From: Halochromatium salexigens
Lineage (GTDB): Bacteria; Pseudomonadota; Gammaproteobacteria; Chromatiales; Chromatiaceae
DNA length: 58,214 bases
Direction: 5' to 3'
Assembly (NCBI RefSeq): GCF_016653295.1
Contig: NZ_NHSF01000014.1
Location: 1-58,214, forward strand
The notes beneath the pieces are model-generated. The model searched no databases. It was not told the origin of the DNA and worked only from the letters and a program-made list of their open reading frames with translations. Of this stretch, positions 26,043 to 34,192 are shown piece by piece; position 1 is the stretch's first letter, and each line of letters starts with the position of its first letter. Made by a program: the position numbers and the translations under genes.

Positions 26043-26701
26043 GCGCCGCTGACCCCATGAGCGCGGCTGGCAGCCTCGCCCCCACCGCCAGCGCCAACAC
26101 CAGCCAGCGCCAACGCAGGCGCTGTCTCGCGGTGCTCGCGGCGATCGTCCTCGTCCCGCTCGCGCTCGCGACGCTCGTCGGTCTGGTCTGGCTGGAGCGG
26201 ATGCAGACCCTGGAGAGCGGCATCCAAGGTGATCTCGACCGATTGCAGCGCTATCAACGCTTGGTCGCCACCTTGCCCGCGCTGCGCCAGGCGCTCGCCG
26301 AGGAGCAGTCGAACGACGCCTTCAAGGCCTATTACTTCGATGCCGACACTCCAGCCATCGCTGGCGCCCAGTTGCAGCGCGAGGTTCAAGACATGGTGCG
26401 CAATGCCGGCGCGCGTCCGGTGAGCGCCCAGGTGCTGCCCAGCGATGAACAGGATGATCCGCCCCGGGTGCGGGTGCGCATCCAGCTCCAGGGCACGACG
26501 GATCAGCTCTTCGATGTCCTCTACCGAGTCGAATCCGCGCGGCCGTTCCTGCTCATCGATCAGCTGTCGATCCGCTCGCAAGCGCGCTCGAATCAGCGCC
26601 GGGGGCGTAGAACAACGCGCGGAGCATCGAGGCCCGATAACCAAGATCAGCTGACGGTGAGACTCGACATCTTCGGCTATTTCTTGGGAACGAGCGGATG
26701 A
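26039..26701 (+). CDS. gspM: Type II secretion protein GspM, PilO-like subtype b
   Basis: 220 residues overlapping gspL by 4 bp. A short cytoplasmic tail with RQRRRC, one membrane helix (LAAIVLVPLALATLVGLVWL, about 33-52), a coiled coil, and a periplasmic domain (LQREVQDMVRNAGARPVSAQ; VRVRIQLQGTTDQLFDVLYR; PFLLIDQLSI) that matches the PilO-like GspMb type. It should pair with GspL in the inner-membrane platform. Confidence 0.82.
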   Translation: MSAADPMSAAGSLAPTASANTSQRQRRRCLAVLAAIVLVPLALATLVGLVWLERMQTLESGIQGDLDRLQRYQRLVATLPALRQALAEEQSNDAFKAYYFDADTPAIAGAQLQREVQDMVRNAGARPVSAQVLPSDEQDDPPRVRVRIQLQGTTDQLFDVLYRVESARPFLLIDQLSIRSQARSNQRRGRRTTRGASRPDNQDQLTVRLDIFGYFLGTSG

Positions 26702-27297
26702 AGCGCCTGCTGTTCGCCATCGCGCTGCTGCTACTGGGCGGCTTACTGCTGCAGTGGCTGGATTGGCGCGAGCCTTTGCCCTCTTCCGCTGAAGAAGCCG
26801 GACTGAACGATCTGGTCAGTGCGCCGGTCGCGCCCGATCCCAACCAGGCTGCCCCCATGCTTCGACCTGAAGACGACTATTTCGCCGTCATGGAGCGGCC
26901 GCTGTTCCTCCCGGATCGGCGGCCGCCTGATGACGAGCCGGTCGAAGCAAATACCGATGACCTCTCCGAAGAGGTCGCGGAACTCGAGAAGCTTGATGTG
27001 AATGCCACCCTGATCCTGTCGCCAAGCGAGGCCTCGGTCTGGTTGAAAGACCCCGCCCGTGAGGATCTGGTGCGGCTGAGGCTGGGCGAGGAGTACCAAG
27101 GTTGGACTGTTGCCCAGATCAAGGCCGATCATGTCTTGATGGAACGACAAGGGACGACAGAAACGTTAAACTTGATGGACTATTCTGCGCCGACTTCGCC
27201 GCCGTCATGGCCTAGGCCACCCGCCAACCAACGTTCCCGGGTGCCGTCTCGGAACCGTTCACCCTCCGCTGCCGACCCTACACCGGTCTCTCGATGA
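26698..27297 (+). CDS. GspC/GspN-like type II secretion protein with HR domain
   Basis: 199 residues overlapping gspM and gspD by 4 bp each. An N-terminal hydrophobic helix (LLFAIALLLLGGLLLQWL) anchors the protein; the periplasmic part has the homology-region pattern of GspC (YFAVMERPLFLPDRRPP ... LKDPAREDLVRLRLGEEYQG ... VAQIKADHVLMERQG). There is no PDZ domain and the tail is Pro/Ser/Arg-rich and likely disordered. It probably links the inner platform to the GspD secretin, the job of GspC, but the short form may be a separate lineage. Confidence 0.75.
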   Translation: MKRLLFAIALLLLGGLLLQWLDWREPLPSSAEEAGLNDLVSAPVAPDPNQAAPMLRPEDDYFAVMERPLFLPDRRPPDDEPVEANTDDLSEEVAELEKLDVNATLILSPSEASVWLKDPAREDLVRLRLGEEYQGWTVAQIKADHVLMERQGTTETLNLMDYSAPTSPPSWPRPPANQRSRVPSRNRSPSAADPTPVSR

Positions 27298-29492
27298 CCT
27301 CTTCTCACTGTTTTATGCGCATCCTGCGCCGATACCGGTTCCCCTTCAGGCGATCCTGGTCTCAGCCCGTTTGGAACGGGCGCCTGCTCTTCGTGCTCGC
27401 GCTCTTACCCGCGCTCCTGAGCTGTCAGTCGTTGGTCTGGGATCCTACCGAGGAGATCTCGAGTGCCGAAGGACATATCAACAGTAAGGAGCCGGCGACT
27501 GGTGCCCGAGAGTCGGTGCGAACCGCTGGCGGGCTTTCCCTGGGTGACGATGCGCCCGTTACCCCCGAGGACTCGCTGCAAAGCGGCACCGGAACCTTCG
27601 TGCGCCCGGTTGCCGCCCCCCCGAGTTCGGCGGACAGAGTCTCTGGCCCCGATGTGTCCTTGAACTTCGATAACACCGACATCCGTGAGGTCGTCAAGAT
27701 CATCCTCGGTGATGTTCTCGAAGTGAGCTACACGCTGGACCCGTCCGTGCAAGGCACGGCATCCCTGACCACGGCTCGGCCCTTGAGCCGTGATCTGCTC
27801 ATCCCCACGCTCGAGACCTTGCTGCGGATGAACAATGCGGCGCTCGTCGATCGTGGCGGCCGCTACGAAGTCGTACCGACCGGTCTTGCCGTACAAGGAC
27901 GCGTCGTGCCTCAGCTCGGTAGCTCCTCGCGTGCCTTGCCCGAGGGTTACAGTATTCAAGTGGTCCCGCTGGAATACATCGGCGCGGCTGAAATGACCGA
28001 CATCCTTGAACCACTCGCCCCCGAAGGCAGCATCGTTCGCGTCGATACCCTCAGGAATCTGATCATCGTCGCCGGCACCAGCCCCGAGATGAATAGCATG
28101 CTGGACACCATCCAGATGTTCGATGTCGACTGGATGGCAGGTCTCTCGGTCGGCTTTTTCACCCTCGAGTATGCCAAGGTCGACGATGTCGTCACGCAGC
28201 TGGAAATGCTGCTCGCCGATGAATCGTTGAATTCCGCGCAAGGGCTGTTTCGTTTTGTCACCATCGAAAGCGCTAATGCGCTCTTGGTCGTCTCGCCGCA
28301 GCAGCGCTACCTGGCGCGCATCGAGGATTGGATTAAACGGTTGGATTTGGCGGAGGCCTCCGGAACCTCCGCCCGGCGCCTGTATGTCTACCGCGTGCGC
28401 CATGGTGATGCCGAGAACCTGGCCGATATCCTGACCACGCTCTTCTCCGAGGATGGCTCGAGTCGTGGTGGAACCAGCCGCAGCGTCGGCGGTCTCGCGC
28501 CGGGGCGCGAGCAGGCCTCGATCGGGGAAGGCGACTCCAGCTCTGACAGCGGATCGACGCGCTCGGGCGCGCGTGGCTCCAGCGCAAGCACGATGACGCT
28601 CTCCTCGGAGGTGAGCATCGTTGCCGACGTCGTCAACAACTCGCTCCTGGTGCGCTCCAGCCCGCGCGATTATAAAAAGATCCTGGACGCCCTCAAACAG
28701 CTCGATATCGTGCCCCTGCAGGTACTGGTGGAGGCAACCATCGTCGAGATCCAGCTCACCGGGAACCTCAAGTATGGCGTGCAATGGCGCTTCCAGGGGC
28801 CAGCGGTCGAGGGCTACCAGAGCCGCCAGTCGCTCACCGAGGGCAACAATGAGACGCCCGCGCCGAGCTTCCCCGGTTTCAACTGGTCGGTTGTGCTGCA
28901 GCCGAGCACCATCAGAACCACCCTCTCGGCACTGGCCGACGATAACCTGGTCAACGTGCTGTCTTCGCCGACGGTGATGGTCATGGACAATCAGGAAGCG
29001 AAGATCGAAGTGGGAGATGAGGTGCCGATCCTGGTCACCGAGCAACAGGGTCTCTCGGATAACGACCGCATCCTCAATCAGATCGAATATCGGCAAACTG
29101 GGGTACAGCTCTCGGTCACGCCTCGGGTGACCCCGGGTGGACTGGTTCAGCTGCAGATCGACCAGCAGGTCAGCTCGGTGCTCCGGGACGACGGCCCCCT
29201 CGGCCCCTCGTTTCGTAATCGGACCATCACCAGCAATGTGGCCGTGCGCTCCAACCAAGCAGTGGTCCTGGGTGGCCTCATCCAAGATGATACCTCGAGC
29301 GGTCAATCCGGCGTTCCCGGACTCTACCGCATGCCGATCATCGGGCCGCTGTTCGGCCAAACCTCGAAAACCGCGCGCCGCACCGAACTGGTGGTGGTGC
29401 TTACGCCCAAGGTGATCGCCGGTGATAGCGATATCGACGCGGTGACGCGTGATTTTCGGCGTAAGGTGAAGAATCTTGATCCGCGTTTTTGA
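27294..29492 (+). CDS. gspD: Type II secretion outer-membrane secretin GspD
   Basis: 732 residues. An Arg-rich leader and LLFVLALLPALLSC look like a lipoprotein signal, with Cys43 as the likely lipidation site. N0 (VSLNFDNTDIREVVKIILGD), several N domains, a Ser/Gly-rich linker (about 395-435; SRGGTSRSVGG), then the secretin core: VQWRFQGPAVEG, SSPTVMVMDNQEAKIEVGDE, GVQLSVTPRVTPGG and GVPGLYRMPIIGPLFG. It forms the outer-membrane exit pore. It ends the secretion operon and overlaps kdsD by 17 bp. Confidence 0.95.
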   Translation: MTSSHCFMRILRRYRFPFRRSWSQPVWNGRLLFVLALLPALLSCQSLVWDPTEEISSAEGHINSKEPATGARESVRTAGGLSLGDDAPVTPEDSLQSGTGTFVRPVAAPPSSADRVSGPDVSLNFDNTDIREVVKIILGDVLEVSYTLDPSVQGTASLTTARPLSRDLLIPTLETLLRMNNAALVDRGGRYEVVPTGLAVQGRVVPQLGSSSRALPEGYSIQVVPLEYIGAAEMTDILEPLAPEGSIVRVDTLRNLIIVAGTSPEMNSMLDTIQMFDVDWMAGLSVGFFTLEYAKVDDVVTQLEMLLADESLNSAQGLFRFVTIESANALLVVSPQQRYLARIEDWIKRLDLAEASGTSARRLYVYRVRHGDAENLADILTTLFSEDGSSRGGTSRSVGGLAPGREQASIGEGDSSSDSGSTRSGARGSSASTMTLSSEVSIVADVVNNSLLVRSSPRDYKKILDALKQLDIVPLQVLVEATIVEIQLTGNLKYGVQWRFQGPAVEGYQSRQSLTEGNNETPAPSFPGFNWSVVLQPSTIRTTLSALADDNLVNVLSSPTVMVMDNQEAKIEVGDEVPILVTEQQGLSDNDRILNQIEYRQTGVQLSVTPRVTPGGLVQLQIDQQVSSVLRDDGPLGPSFRNRTITSNVAVRSNQAVVLGGLIQDDTSSGQSGVPGLYRMPIIGPLFGQTSKTARRTELVVVLTPKVIAGDSDIDAVTRDFRRKVKNLDPRF

Positions 29493-30474
29493 CGACGACC
29501 TTGCCTCGGGCCAGGCATCCAGCCGGCACCCCACGCCGAGTCAGGATCACGCGGCCATCGCGCGCGAGGTCTTTCGCATCGAAGCCGAGGCCATCGCGGG
29601 CTTGGAGGCCAATCTCGACGGGCGCTTCACGCAGGCCGTGGAGGCCATCCTCGCGGCGAGGGGGCGCGTCATCGTCTGCGGCATGGGCAAATCCGGCATC
29701 ATCGGCAAGAAGATCGCCGCCACCTTGGCCAGCACTGGTACGCCGGCCTTCTTCATGCACCCGGGCGAGGCCTTCCATGGCGATCTCGGGATGGTCACCG
29801 CCGCCGACCTCTTCCTCGCCTTGTCCAACTCCGGCGAGACCGAGGAAATCGTCAAGTTACTGCCCTTCCTGCAAGACAATGGCAACCTGATCATCGCCAT
29901 GACCGGCAACAGCCGCTCGACCTTGGCTAAGCACAGCAGCCTGCACCTCTCGGTGCGCGTCGAGCGCGAGGCCTGCCCGCTGCAGCTCGCGCCCACCGCC
30001 TCCACCACCGCTGCGCTGGTCATGGGCGATGCCCTGGCCGTCGCGCTGATGAAGGCGCGCGACTTCCAGGCCCACCACTTCGCCCGCTTTCACCCCGGCG
30101 GCAGTCTCGGCCGCCGGCTGCTACAGCGCGTGCGCGACGAGATGCGCAGCGAACGTCTCCCCTTCATCGCGCCCGACGCCGGCGCCGAGGCGGTCCTTGA
30201 CGCCGTCACCCAAGGCCAGCTTGGTGTTGCCCTTGTGGTCGATTCGCCCGCGCGTATTCGTGGCATCATCACCGACGGTGATCTACGCCGTGCCCTGCAG
30301 ACCCACCGTGAAGGCTTCTTTGGCCTCCGCGCGCAAGACCTGATGACGCCCGATCCCATCACCATCGGCGTCGACAGCAGCATGAGTGCCGCGCTCGAGC
30401 TGATGGACGCTGATCACATTACGCTGCTCGTTGTCGTCGATGGGGAGTGCGTGGTTGGGGTAGTGCAGAAATAG
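29476..30474 (+). CDS. kdsD: Arabinose-5-phosphate isomerase (KdsD/KpsF)
   Basis: 332 residues: SIS domain (about 40-190; ARGRVIVCGMGKSGIIGKKI; MHPGEAFHGDLGMVTAADLF; LALSNSGETEEI) and two C-terminal CBS domains (about 205-332). It converts ribulose-5-phosphate to arabinose-5-phosphate, the Kdo precursor for lipopolysaccharide or capsule. FHPGGSLGRRLL is the linker signature. The only start near the expected place is a TTG inside the gspD 3' end (29476), so translation may be coupled. It opens the surface-glycan genes. Confidence 0.92.
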   Translation: MIRVFDDDLASGQASSRHPTPSQDHAAIAREVFRIEAEAIAGLEANLDGRFTQAVEAILAARGRVIVCGMGKSGIIGKKIAATLASTGTPAFFMHPGEAFHGDLGMVTAADLFLALSNSGETEEIVKLLPFLQDNGNLIIAMTGNSRSTLAKHSSLHLSVRVEREACPLQLAPTASTTAALVMGDALAVALMKARDFQAHHFARFHPGGSLGRRLLQRVRDEMRSERLPFIAPDAGAEAVLDAVTQGQLGVALVVDSPARIRGIITDGDLRRALQTHREGFFGLRAQDLMTPDPITIGVDSSMSAALELMDADHITLLVVVDGECVVGVVQK

Positions 30475-30499
30475 TTTCGACGAAAGAGGACTAAGCTTA

Positions 30500-31507
30500 G
30501 TGCGCAACCCTATTATCGTGACCGGCGGCGCCGGCTATATCGGCAGCCACACATGTAAAGCACTTCATGCGGCCGGTTATACGCCGGTGAGCTACGATAA
30601 TATGGTCTATGGCCATCATTGGGCAGTGCGTTGGGGTCCACACGAAGTGGGTGATATCCATGATCGTACCCGCATTGATGCCGTATTAGAGGAATACCGC
30701 CCGACAGCGATCATACATTTTGCGGCTTATGCTTATGTGGGCGAATCCATGCAAGATCCAGGCAAATATTATCGTAACAATGTTGCCGGAACGCTGACTC
30801 TCCTTGAGGCCATGCGTGACCACGGCATCGACAAGCTAGTTTTCTCCAGTTCTTGCGCGACCTATGGCTTACCAGAGCAGGTGCCTATCGCTGAGGAACA
30901 TCCTCAGCGGCCAATTAACCCTTATGGTACTTCTAAACTGATGGTGGAATGGATGCTGCGAGATTTTGGTGACGCTCATGGTCTGCGTGCCATTGCGTTG
31001 CGCTATTTCAATGCCGCTGGTGCTGACCCCGCCTCTGACATTGGGGAGTCTCACGATCCTGAAACGCACTTAATCCCCCTCGTCCTTGATGCCGCGCTCG
31101 GCCGACGTTCAGAGGTAACCATCTTTGGCGATGATTATCCAACAGTGGATGGCACGTGCATCCGTGACTACATTCACGTGACAGATCTTGCGCAGGCTCA
31201 TGTGCTGGCATTGCAGGCACTTGAGCAAGGTGCATCAAGCACAGCCTATAATCTCGGTAATGGGTATGGTTTCTCAGTGCGCGAAGTTATTGATTGCGTC
31301 GAACGAGTGACCCAAAGATCCGTGCCAGCACTGATCGGTGCGCGTCGCCCGGGTGATCCACCACGATTGGTGGGAGACTCCACACGGATTCGCGCCGAGC
31401 TTGGTTGGCAGCCAGTCTATGCGGCTCTTGATACGATCATCGCCACGGCTTGGCGTTGGAGCCGCCAGAAAAAAGCTGATGATCAGCACGGCCCAAATCA
31501 TGTCTAA
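30500..31507 (+). CDS. galE: UDP-glucose 4-epimerase
   Basis: 335-residue short-chain dehydrogenase fold interconverting UDP-glucose and UDP-galactose. Rossmann motif TGGAGYIGSH at 9-18, FAAYAYVGESMQDPGKYYRN, the Ser/Tyr/Lys triad in SSSCATYGLPE and YGTSKLMVE, and the substrate-side RYFNAAGADP. GTG start at 30500. The gene is visibly less GC-rich than kdsD, marking the beginning of a compositionally different stretch. Confidence 0.93.
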   Translation: MRNPIIVTGGAGYIGSHTCKALHAAGYTPVSYDNMVYGHHWAVRWGPHEVGDIHDRTRIDAVLEEYRPTAIIHFAAYAYVGESMQDPGKYYRNNVAGTLTLLEAMRDHGIDKLVFSSSCATYGLPEQVPIAEEHPQRPINPYGTSKLMVEWMLRDFGDAHGLRAIALRYFNAAGADPASDIGESHDPETHLIPLVLDAALGRRSEVTIFGDDYPTVDGTCIRDYIHVTDLAQAHVLALQALEQGASSTAYNLGNGYGFSVREVIDCVERVTQRSVPALIGARRPGDPPRLVGDSTRIRAELGWQPVYAALDTIIATAWRWSRQKKADDQHGPNHV

Positions 31508-31563
31508 CAGTCGCGCCATTCGGGCTTGGCGACTTGAGCGCATCGCCGGTTTTTCCCTACGTC

Positions 31564-32652
31564 ATGGATGAGAGTACGATTAATCTTATTGAGGTGGCTG
31601 CTTTTCTGCCTGCGTCGCTCCGCTTCCCTCCCTCTTGGATCGGTCACCTGCCGTTTGCTGCGTGGATCATCCAGCAGGTGCGACCAACGCTCTTTGTCGA
31701 GCTTGGCACTCATACCGGAAATTCCTATTTTGCTTTCTGTCAATTGGTGCAAGAGCACGGCTTACCGACCCGTTGCTATGCTGTTGATACCTGGCAGGGG
31801 GACGCCCATTCTGGCGAATATTCGGATAATGTGTGGCAAACCGTCGATGCCTGGAATAAAAAACATTACGAGGCCTTCTCGCGGCTGTTGCCTATGACCT
31901 TTGACGAAGCAGCCCAGTATTTCTCTGATGGTTCCATCGGGCTACTTCACATCGACGGTCTGCATACCTACGAAGCAGTGCGCCATGACTTCGAAACCTG
32001 GCTGCCAAAGCTGGCCCAGGGGGCCGTGGTGCTGTTTCACGATACGACCGTGCGTGAGCGCGACTTCGGCGTATGGCGGCTATGGGAAGAACTAGGCGCG
32101 GACTATAACAATCGGCTTGAGTTTACGCATTGCAACGGTCTTGGCGTACTTCAACTTCCGGGGTCAGATGCACATCAGAGCCTTGCCTGGCTTGATCCTG
32201 AGTATCATGGTCGGCAAGCTTTGAAGACATATTTCGCGACACTCGGAGCACGCCAGCTAGAGCGTTATGAACTGGCATCTCGGGTAAAAAAACTCGATGA
32301 CACCAATCAGATCGTTGCGCAACGCGACGCACAGATCCAGTTCCTTCAACACACTCTGGCCGAGCGCGACCGCGAACAAGCTGAGACAAGCGCTCGACTG
32401 TCCGCTATTGAGGCATCCTGGCTGTGGCGTTTCGGGGTAAGGTTTCGCTCCATCATAAATTGGTTGGAGCGGAGAGTACGATTGCTCGGTCAGTTGCCGA
32501 GACTGATTCGCCACCACGGAGGGGTGAGACAATTTTTGCGTCATCTACACAGTCTATGGCGTCGGGAAGGCTTTGCCGGATTCCGAATGCGGCTGCGAGC
32601 GCTAACCTTGCCGCAGCCTAAATCGAGTTTAGAGCCGGGGTCTGAAGATTAG
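31564..32652 (+). CDS. Class I methyltransferase with coiled-coil tail
   Basis: 362 residues from ATG 31564 (a TTG at 31534 is open). The N-terminal 200 residues are a Methyltransf_24-type SAM-binding fold: LFVELGTHTGNSYFAF, CYAVDTWQGD, IGLLHIDGLHTYEAVRHDF and GAVVLFHDT. A coiled coil follows (about 240-290) and then SWLWRFGVRFRSIINWLE. This 'coiled coil plus S-W-x-W-R' element usually links methyltransferase or glycosyltransferase domains in large glycan-assembly proteins (compare [11 protein letters not shown] in the gene at 36670). Here nothing follows it, so the gene may be a shortened fusion. It is likely to modify the local polysaccharide. Confidence 0.75.
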   Translation: MDESTINLIEVAAFLPASLRFPPSWIGHLPFAAWIIQQVRPTLFVELGTHTGNSYFAFCQLVQEHGLPTRCYAVDTWQGDAHSGEYSDNVWQTVDAWNKKHYEAFSRLLPMTFDEAAQYFSDGSIGLLHIDGLHTYEAVRHDFETWLPKLAQGAVVLFHDTTVRERDFGVWRLWEELGADYNNRLEFTHCNGLGVLQLPGSDAHQSLAWLDPEYHGRQALKTYFATLGARQLERYELASRVKKLDDTNQIVAQRDAQIQFLQHTLAERDREQAETSARLSAIEASWLWRFGVRFRSIINWLERRVRLLGQLPRLIRHHGGVRQFLRHLHSLWRREGFAGFRMRLRALTLPQPKSSLEPGSED

Positions 32653-32677
32653 CTGCGCTCTGAACCCGGCTTGCGGC

Positions 32678-34102
32678 TTACTGCTGACCGATGGTGCCTA
32701 AACCGTTGCTTCCAAAGCGATTATCGATTGTCCAGACATTAGAACAGTTAGACAGAAAGATGCCAAATCCATTCTGGTTGGGTAGTGCCAAACCGCTCTC
32801 ATTTTGTCCGATACTGTTGTAGCTAATTGAATTATTCTGCGAGTCATAGCATTGGACGCCGTGGGTGATGTTGCCACCGAGCACATTTCCCTCCACTACT
32901 ACGTTCGTAGATCCCCCCTCGATGGAGAGGCCAACGTCCTGCATACCAAGGGGCACGGTGGCGGTTTTATCTGCGCCGATAATATTATTTTGGATGTAAT
33001 TTAAATCTGCATGGCCGCTGTCGCCAGGGGAAGGCGCGTAAAGACCGATAACGACACCACCAAGGCTGTTGCCAGAGATGACATTGCCACCCCAGGAGCC
33101 GCCAATCGCATTGTAATAAGCCCCGTTGGATATTAAGATCCCGATCTCGCCGTTTGCCAGCACAGCAGTGCCGTCACGATCGACGCCAATATGATTATCA
33201 AAAATGACATTACCGATGTTAGACGGATGCAGTAACTCGATACCAGCCGAGTTGTTTCCAGAGAAAACATTGCCCGGCCCTATCCATGTTTCGCCCGCCC
33301 CAGCGCCAAGAAAGAGGCCGTCGGAAGTGTTGCCAAGAGCCTTGGTGCCGGTTGCGTCGGTACCGACATAATTAAATTGCAGCGAATTAGTTTGGTAACG
33401 GACGTCGGTGGAGTCTGTTGTGCTGATGTCATCGCCGATGGTGATGGCATTGTCATTGCCGCTGATGACATTACGCAGCAAAACGTTACGGCTGGAGGCA
33501 ATGCCAATACCGCGGGTACCTGCGCGTTGGTAGGGTGGTGCGTAGTTAAGTTCGTAATAGCCACCTTGGTTATAGGTAGCAAGACCAAGGAAATTATCTC
33601 TGACCCAGTTTGCTGCGCTGCCCGCACCGATAGTGACAGCATTTGACGAATAGTTGATGATGCTGAGTCCAGCGACTGTGCTGCTGTCGCCGGACTGAAG
33701 GTGGATTGCGGATGCGAGCCCTTGCGCATCAAGAATGATAGCAGGAAAGCCGCGACCATCAGGTAGATCAGTAACAAAGCCGGGTTGCGTTGTGGCATCG
33801 ATGATGACCTGCTCATTGATATAGAGCGTGCTGTCAAGATATAGAGTCACTGGCGACGTGCTCGTAGCTCCGGGAATATTGAAAGAGATCCAATCGGCTC
33901 CTGGGCTATAGTAATTGGCTTGCTGCACTGCCCATGGCAATGATCCAGGTGTTATTGTACTCCCGCTGGTATTGGTTACAGTATACGAAGCGGCCAATAC
34001 GTCTCCGGGAATGTAGACTAAAAGAAGAAAAATGCAATAGGCGAGGAATCCCTTGCGGAAAAGCTTGTAGTGAATTGTTGCACGGCTTAGAGAGATATTC
34101 AT
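32678..34102 (-). CDS. Secreted right-handed beta-helix protein
   Basis: 474 residues with a signal peptide (FLAYCIFLLLVYIPGDVLAA). The rest is Asn/Gly/Ile-rich with repeated turns of the pectate-lyase-like beta-helix kind: AGLSIINYSSNAVTIG, VLLRNVISGNDNAITIG, TWIGPGNVFSGNNSAGIELL, VIFDNHIGVDRDGTAVLANG, VVVEGNVLGGN. Such proteins bind or cut polysaccharide, or act as surface adhesins; no catalytic residue can be assigned. It is on the strand opposite to its neighbours, low in GC, and lies in the glycan locus, so a role in processing the exported polymer is possible. Confidence 0.8.
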   Translation of the reverse strand: MNISLSRATIHYKLFRKGFLAYCIFLLLVYIPGDVLAASYTVTNTSGSTITPGSLPWAVQQANYYSPGADWISFNIPGATSTSPVTLYLDSTLYINEQVIIDATTQPGFVTDLPDGRGFPAIILDAQGLASAIHLQSGDSSTVAGLSIINYSSNAVTIGAGSAANWVRDNFLGLATYNQGGYYELNYAPPYQRAGTRGIGIASSRNVLLRNVISGNDNAITIGDDISTTDSTDVRYQTNSLQFNYVGTDATGTKALGNTSDGLFLGAGAGETWIGPGNVFSGNNSAGIELLHPSNIGNVIFDNHIGVDRDGTAVLANGEIGILISNGAYYNAIGGSWGGNVISGNSLGGVVIGLYAPSPGDSGHADLNYIQNNIIGADKTATVPLGMQDVGLSIEGGSTNVVVEGNVLGGNITHGVQCYDSQNNSISYNSIGQNESGLALPNQNGFGIFLSNCSNVWTIDNRFGSNGLGTIGQQ

Positions 34103-34192
34103 GTTCGCCCTGGTTATGTTAACCTTGAGAGTTGCCGGTAGAGTACCATCTTGCGCGAGGCTGAATCACCCCATCGGAAACGGTATGCACCC

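Noticed and set aside
27405-29534. A 709-codon minus-strand open frame
   Set aside because: Antisense to gspD, low-complexity His/Asp/Gly-rich translation; an artefact of codon bias.
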